The position numbers and the translations under genes were made by a program. This document shows positions 61,472 to 64,000 of a stretch of DNA of 64,000 bases, piece after piece. The notes beneath the pieces were generated by a model. It was given only the letters and a program-made list of their open reading frames with translations. It was not told the DNA's origin and searched no databases. Source of the DNA: Chloroflexota bacterium (GTDB taxonomy: Bacteria > Chloroflexota > Anaerolineae > Anaerolineales > Villigracilaceae); the NCBI GenBank assembly GCA_023459215.1, contig JAEWVF010000105.1, positions 1 through 64,000 of the forward strand, in the 5' to 3' direction. Position 1 is the first letter of the stretch; each line of letters starts with the position of its first letter.

Positions 61472-61537
61472 AAATGTTTTTTGCCTTTTCACACCGACTT
61501 TGCTATTGGTCATTAAGCTTTTCTCCCTGCCGTATAG

Positions 61538-61543
61538 TAAAAT
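61538..61543 (+). promoter_or_regulatory. Candidate -10 box of mrfB, leaderless
   Basis: TAAAAT followed by CCCAAT and ATG at 61550. TATAGT at 61533-61538 is a competing -10. No Shine-Dalgarno is visible. Confidence 0.5.
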
Positions 61544-61549
61544 CCCAAT

Positions 61550-62797
61550 ATGTCCCCCTCCCTGGCCGATAAGCTTAAATCGTTGGGCGTCAAAGTTGGC
61601 GCGGATAACCTCCAGCCGCAGGTCGAGATTCCGCGCATGGCGGCGCGTCAGCCGCTCGAAGCCGCGTTGGGCGGGCGCTGGATCGAGTCGCGGCGCGGCC
61701 CGGCTTTTGTCGTCGAGAAAACCTACCCACTCGATTATGCCCACGGCGACCTGTCCATTCGCCTGTCAGCGCCGTTAGGCGGCATTGCCGCTTGGGCTGG
61801 CGATCCGCGTTTGGTCGGGCTGGCTCCCGAAAGGCTGGCTTTCCTCGACACCGAAACCAGCGGACTATCCGGCGGCACCGGGACATACGCCTTTATGGTC
61901 GGGGTGGCGCGCTATGTCGGCGAGAATTTGCAGTTGGCGATGTTCTTCATGCCTGCCCCCGAGGAAGAAGCGGCCCTGCTCGAAGCCCTGGCCGATTTCC
62001 TGGCTCCCTGCGAGGCGCTGGTCACCTTCAACGGCAAATCCTTCGATGCGCCCCTGCTCAAAACCCGCTACAGCCTGCACAACATTCCCTGCCCGTTTGA
62101 CGGTTTCGCCCACATCGACCTGCTGCCGCTGGCCCGTCGCCTGTGGCGCGACCGCCTGCCTTCGCGCGCCCTGAAAGCCCTTGAACTGGACATCCTGAAC
62201 GCCCCGCGTGGCGCGGAAGAAGTGCCCGGTTACGAAATCCCCTATCTGTATTTCGATTACCTGCGCAGCGGCGACCCGTCCCCGCTTAAGGGTGTTTTTT
62301 ACCATAACGGCCTCGATGTGGTCTCGATGGCCGCCCTGCTCAACCACACCGCTGGGCTGTTGCACGATCCGCATGGGATCGAACTGCACGGGCTGGATAT
62401 TTTTGCCCTGGCGCGCCTGTTCGAAGACCTGCGCAAGTGGGACGATGCCGCCCGCCTGTACGAGCGCGCCCTCGAGAGCGAACTCCCCGAAGCCGGGTTC
62501 GCCGAAGCGACCCGCCGTTATGCCAGCCTGCAACGCCGCCGTGGCGATCTGGAGTCCGCCGTTAAAGTGTGGGAGCGCGCCGCTGGGGAGGGCCACATCT
62601 ACGCCCATGTTGAACTGGCCAAGCATGCTGAACATCGCCAGCGCGACCTTCTGCTGGCCCTGCGCTGGACGCTGACCGCCCTCGAATTGGCCTCCGCCCC
62701 AAGTCTGCCCGGCTACATCCGCACCCATTGGCTGGCAGAGCTGGAGTATCGCAAGGCCCGCCTGGAGGAAAAAGCGAATGGAAAAACAAAAAATTAG
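61550..62797 (+). CDS. mrfB: MrfB/YprB-type RNase H-like 3'-5' exonuclease with C-terminal TPRs
   Basis: 415 aa. DEDD-type nuclease: LAFLDTETSGLSGGTGTYAF (D-E pair, near residue 94), VTFNGKSFDAPLLKTRY, and YHNGLDVVSMAALL with a terminal Asp; the C-terminal third has TPR-like helices (FEDLRKWDDAARLYERALE). This matches YprB, the exonuclease partner of the helicase YprA in mitomycin C repair. It follows the MrfA-type gene with one orphan gene between, and overlaps the next gene by 20 bp. Confidence 0.88.
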   Translation: MSPSLADKLKSLGVKVGADNLQPQVEIPRMAARQPLEAALGGRWIESRRGPAFVVEKTYPLDYAHGDLSIRLSAPLGGIAAWAGDPRLVGLAPERLAFLDTETSGLSGGTGTYAFMVGVARYVGENLQLAMFFMPAPEEEAALLEALADFLAPCEALVTFNGKSFDAPLLKTRYSLHNIPCPFDGFAHIDLLPLARRLWRDRLPSRALKALELDILNAPRGAEEVPGYEIPYLYFDYLRSGDPSPLKGVFYHNGLDVVSMAALLNHTAGLLHDPHGIELHGLDIFALARLFEDLRKWDDAARLYERALESELPEAGFAEATRRYASLQRRRGDLESAVKVWERAAGEGHIYAHVELAKHAEHRQRDLLLALRWTLTALELASAPSLPGYIRTHWLAELEYRKARLEEKANGKTKN

Positions 62798-63659
62798 CCG
62801 GGTTGTGCCCTGGCTGCTCCTGTCCCTGGCAATTTTGACGGTTGCCTGCCTGTCCATGCCCCTGCCCGGCCTGCGGCCCGCGACTGTGATACCGCCGACG
62901 AGTACCCTGCTTCCGGCCACCCCGGCCCTGCCGCCCGCGCCGGATGTTACCCGCATCCCGACCGAGACTCCTACCGAGGAAATACCCATGGCCTCGCCGC
63001 GCCTCTACCAGCAGGTGACACTGACCGCCGAACCGTACAGCGAGAGCGGCGATGACCCGGTCTACACCCTTGAAACCAATTTGCCTGTTCTCGAAGGCTC
63101 AGACGACCCGCGTGTGGTTGAGTTCAATCGCCAGGCCGCCTTTATCGTGCAGGAGCTGGTGGATGAGTTCAAGGCTGGTTTTGCGTACCTGCCCGCCGAG
63201 CAGCTCTCGGCTGGCAGCTTTTTCCTGGTGACGTTTACCCAGCTGGCCCCGCCCGGCGACTTGCTCAGCCTCCAGTTTGGTGTGGATGCCTACGCCGATG
63301 GCGCTGCCCACCCGTATCACCTGACCCGCACCCTGAATTTTGACCTGGAACGCGGTGAAGTGCTGCTGCTCGCAGAGTTGTTCCTGCCCGAGGCCGATTA
63401 CCTGGCCTTGATCGCCGATTTTTGCAAGGCCGAGCTTGCCACGCGCGAGATTGGTTTCGAATCGGGTTTTGCCTCCGGGGCCGACCCCTTGCCCGAAAAC
63501 TATCGCAACTGGAATCTGACCTACGAGGGCCTGCTGGTCACTTTTGACGAGTACCAGGTGGCATCTTATGCGGCCGGGATGCAGCAGGTGCTGCTTCCTT
63601 ATCAGGATTTGGCCGCGCTGATCGACCCCGCCGGGCCGCTGGCCCCGCTCCTGCCTTAA
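62778..63659 (+). CDS. DUF3298/RsiV-like lipoprotein
   Basis: 293 aa. Lipobox LTVAC (Cys24), a Thr/Pro-rich stalk, then a DUF4163/DUF3298-type domain: PRVVEFNRQAAFIVQELVDEF, LQFGVDAYADGAAHPYHLTRTLNFDLERGE and the final YQVASYAAGMQQVLLPYQDL. Such domains occur in anti-sigma RsiV-like and lysozyme-binding proteins, but no cytoplasmic anti-sigma part is present here. GGAGG upstream supports the start. Confidence 0.85.
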   Translation: MEKQKISRVVPWLLLSLAILTVACLSMPLPGLRPATVIPPTSTLLPATPALPPAPDVTRIPTETPTEEIPMASPRLYQQVTLTAEPYSESGDDPVYTLETNLPVLEGSDDPRVVEFNRQAAFIVQELVDEFKAGFAYLPAEQLSAGSFFLVTFTQLAPPGDLLSLQFGVDAYADGAAHPYHLTRTLNFDLERGEVLLLAELFLPEADYLALIADFCKAELATREIGFESGFASGADPLPENYRNWNLTYEGLLVTFDEYQVASYAAGMQQVLLPYQDLAALIDPAGPLAPLLP

Positions 63660-63673
63660 TGCGCTTGGAAACG

Positions 63674-63710
63674 AAAGAGGCTGTCCGCTTTTTTTTGGAC
63701 AGCCTCTTTT
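63674..63710. terminator. Bidirectional terminator between lipoprotein and FKBP genes
   Basis: A perfect 13-bp stem, AAAGAGGCTGTCC with GGACAGCCTCTTT, with a loop of GCTTTTTTTT; TTTTGATT follows on the plus strand and an A-run flanks the other side. Confidence 0.9.
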
Positions 63711-63732
63711 GATTCTCCACTTTTGACCAGTT

Positions 63733-64000
63733 TTACTTCACGCTGACCAATTCGACATCGAAGATTAGGGTGGCATTCGGCGGGATAACGCCGCCTGCGC
63801 CGCGCGCACCGTAGCCAAGCTCGGGTGGGATGGTGAGCGTGGCTTTCCCGCCGACTTTCATCAGCGCGATACCTTCGTCCCAGCCCTTGATCACGCGCCC
63901 GGCGCCCAGTACAAAGCTGATTGGCTCCTTGCGCGGGTAGGAGCTGTCGAAGACGGTCCCGTTGGTCAGTTTGCCGGTGTAATGCACACTGACGGTTTTC
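63733..64000 (-). CDS. FKBP-type peptidyl-prolyl isomerase, 5' truncated
   Basis: The gene runs off the window end; the visible 88 residues cover the FKBP core from [20 protein letters not shown] through [36 protein letters not shown] to FDVELVSVK. Catalyses prolyl cis-trans isomerisation. A GTG near 63987 is not the real start because the family core begins upstream of it. Confidence 0.93.
   Translation of the reverse strand, partial: KTVSVHYTGKLTNGTVFDSSYPRKEPISFVLGAGRVIKGWDEGIALMKVGGKATLTIPPELGYGARGAGGVIPPNATLIFDVELVSVK

Overview
The window looks like chromosomal DNA of a moderately GC-rich, probably anaerobic or facultative member of the Chloroflexota (Anaerolineae-like). This is inferred from gene content and style, not from a marker search. 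Pointers are an aldehyde:ferredoxin oxidoreductase tail, two complete branched-chain amino-acid (Liv) transporters in tandem, many lipobox proteins with Thr/Pro-rich linkers, no outer-membrane machinery, and promoters dominated by a GTATAAT-type -10 box. No rRNA, tRNA, CRISPR array, prophage or intact insertion sequence was seen. Genes are dense and intergenic gaps are short.

Layout. 1-245: 3' end of an AOR-family gene. 350-11519 (minus strand): two consecutive livJ-H-M-G-F operons; the downstream one ends with a small membrane protein gene. 11684-14531 (minus): cNMP-binding protein, LysM/M23 secreted peptidase, DUF192 protein, receiver-only response regulator. 14574-20342: exonuclease III, FtsH, a surface protein with a Cys-rich partner, IMP dehydrogenase, roadblock protein. 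20398-25304: RlmL-like methyltransferase, then a polyphosphate cluster (ppk1, CHAD, SixA-like). 25490-27807: ribosomal proteins L21, L27 and a fused L31, thymidine kinase, hypoxanthine phosphoribosyltransferase. 27906-30743: CCA-adding enzyme, hydrolase, cold-shock protein. 30805-34897 (minus): TetR-headed operon with two GNATs, DUF418 and a membrane protein, followed by DinB. 35020-38666: NAD synthesis operon nadC-nadA-nadB. 38941-46329: signalling genes (SpoIIE phosphatase, Ser/Thr kinase, response regulator) with YigZ and UvrC. 46407-53209: prfA ... prmC-sua5, interrupted by a glycosyltransferase/ABC-permease cassette. 53359-57990 (minus): hydrolase, phosphatase and two M1-type lipoprotein peptidases. 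58028-63659: MrfA-like helicase with an HNH insertion, an AT-rich orphan, MrfB-like exonuclease, DUF3298 lipoprotein. 63733-64000: FKBP fragment.

Most notable items. (1) A natural-looking fusion of a GT-C (GT39/PMT-like) membrane glycosyltransferase to a MalF-type ABC permease, sandwiched between a stand-alone GT-C paralogue and a MalG-type permease; this cassette splits the usual prfA-prmC neighbourhood. (2) A MrfA-type DNA-repair helicase with an HNH module between helicase core and C-terminal domain, in which a 24-bp dispersed repeat has expanded to four in-frame copies, accompanied by a MrfB-type exonuclease. (3) Ribosomal protein L31 fused to an RNA polymerase alpha-CTD-like domain. (4) At least nine genes whose start codon lies exactly 6-7 nt after a -10 box, which predicts leaderless mRNAs. 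(5) A nearly perfect TetR operator overlapping a consensus promoter. (6) Several families of short palindromic repeats, some inserted in frame in conserved enzymes (nadA, mrfA).
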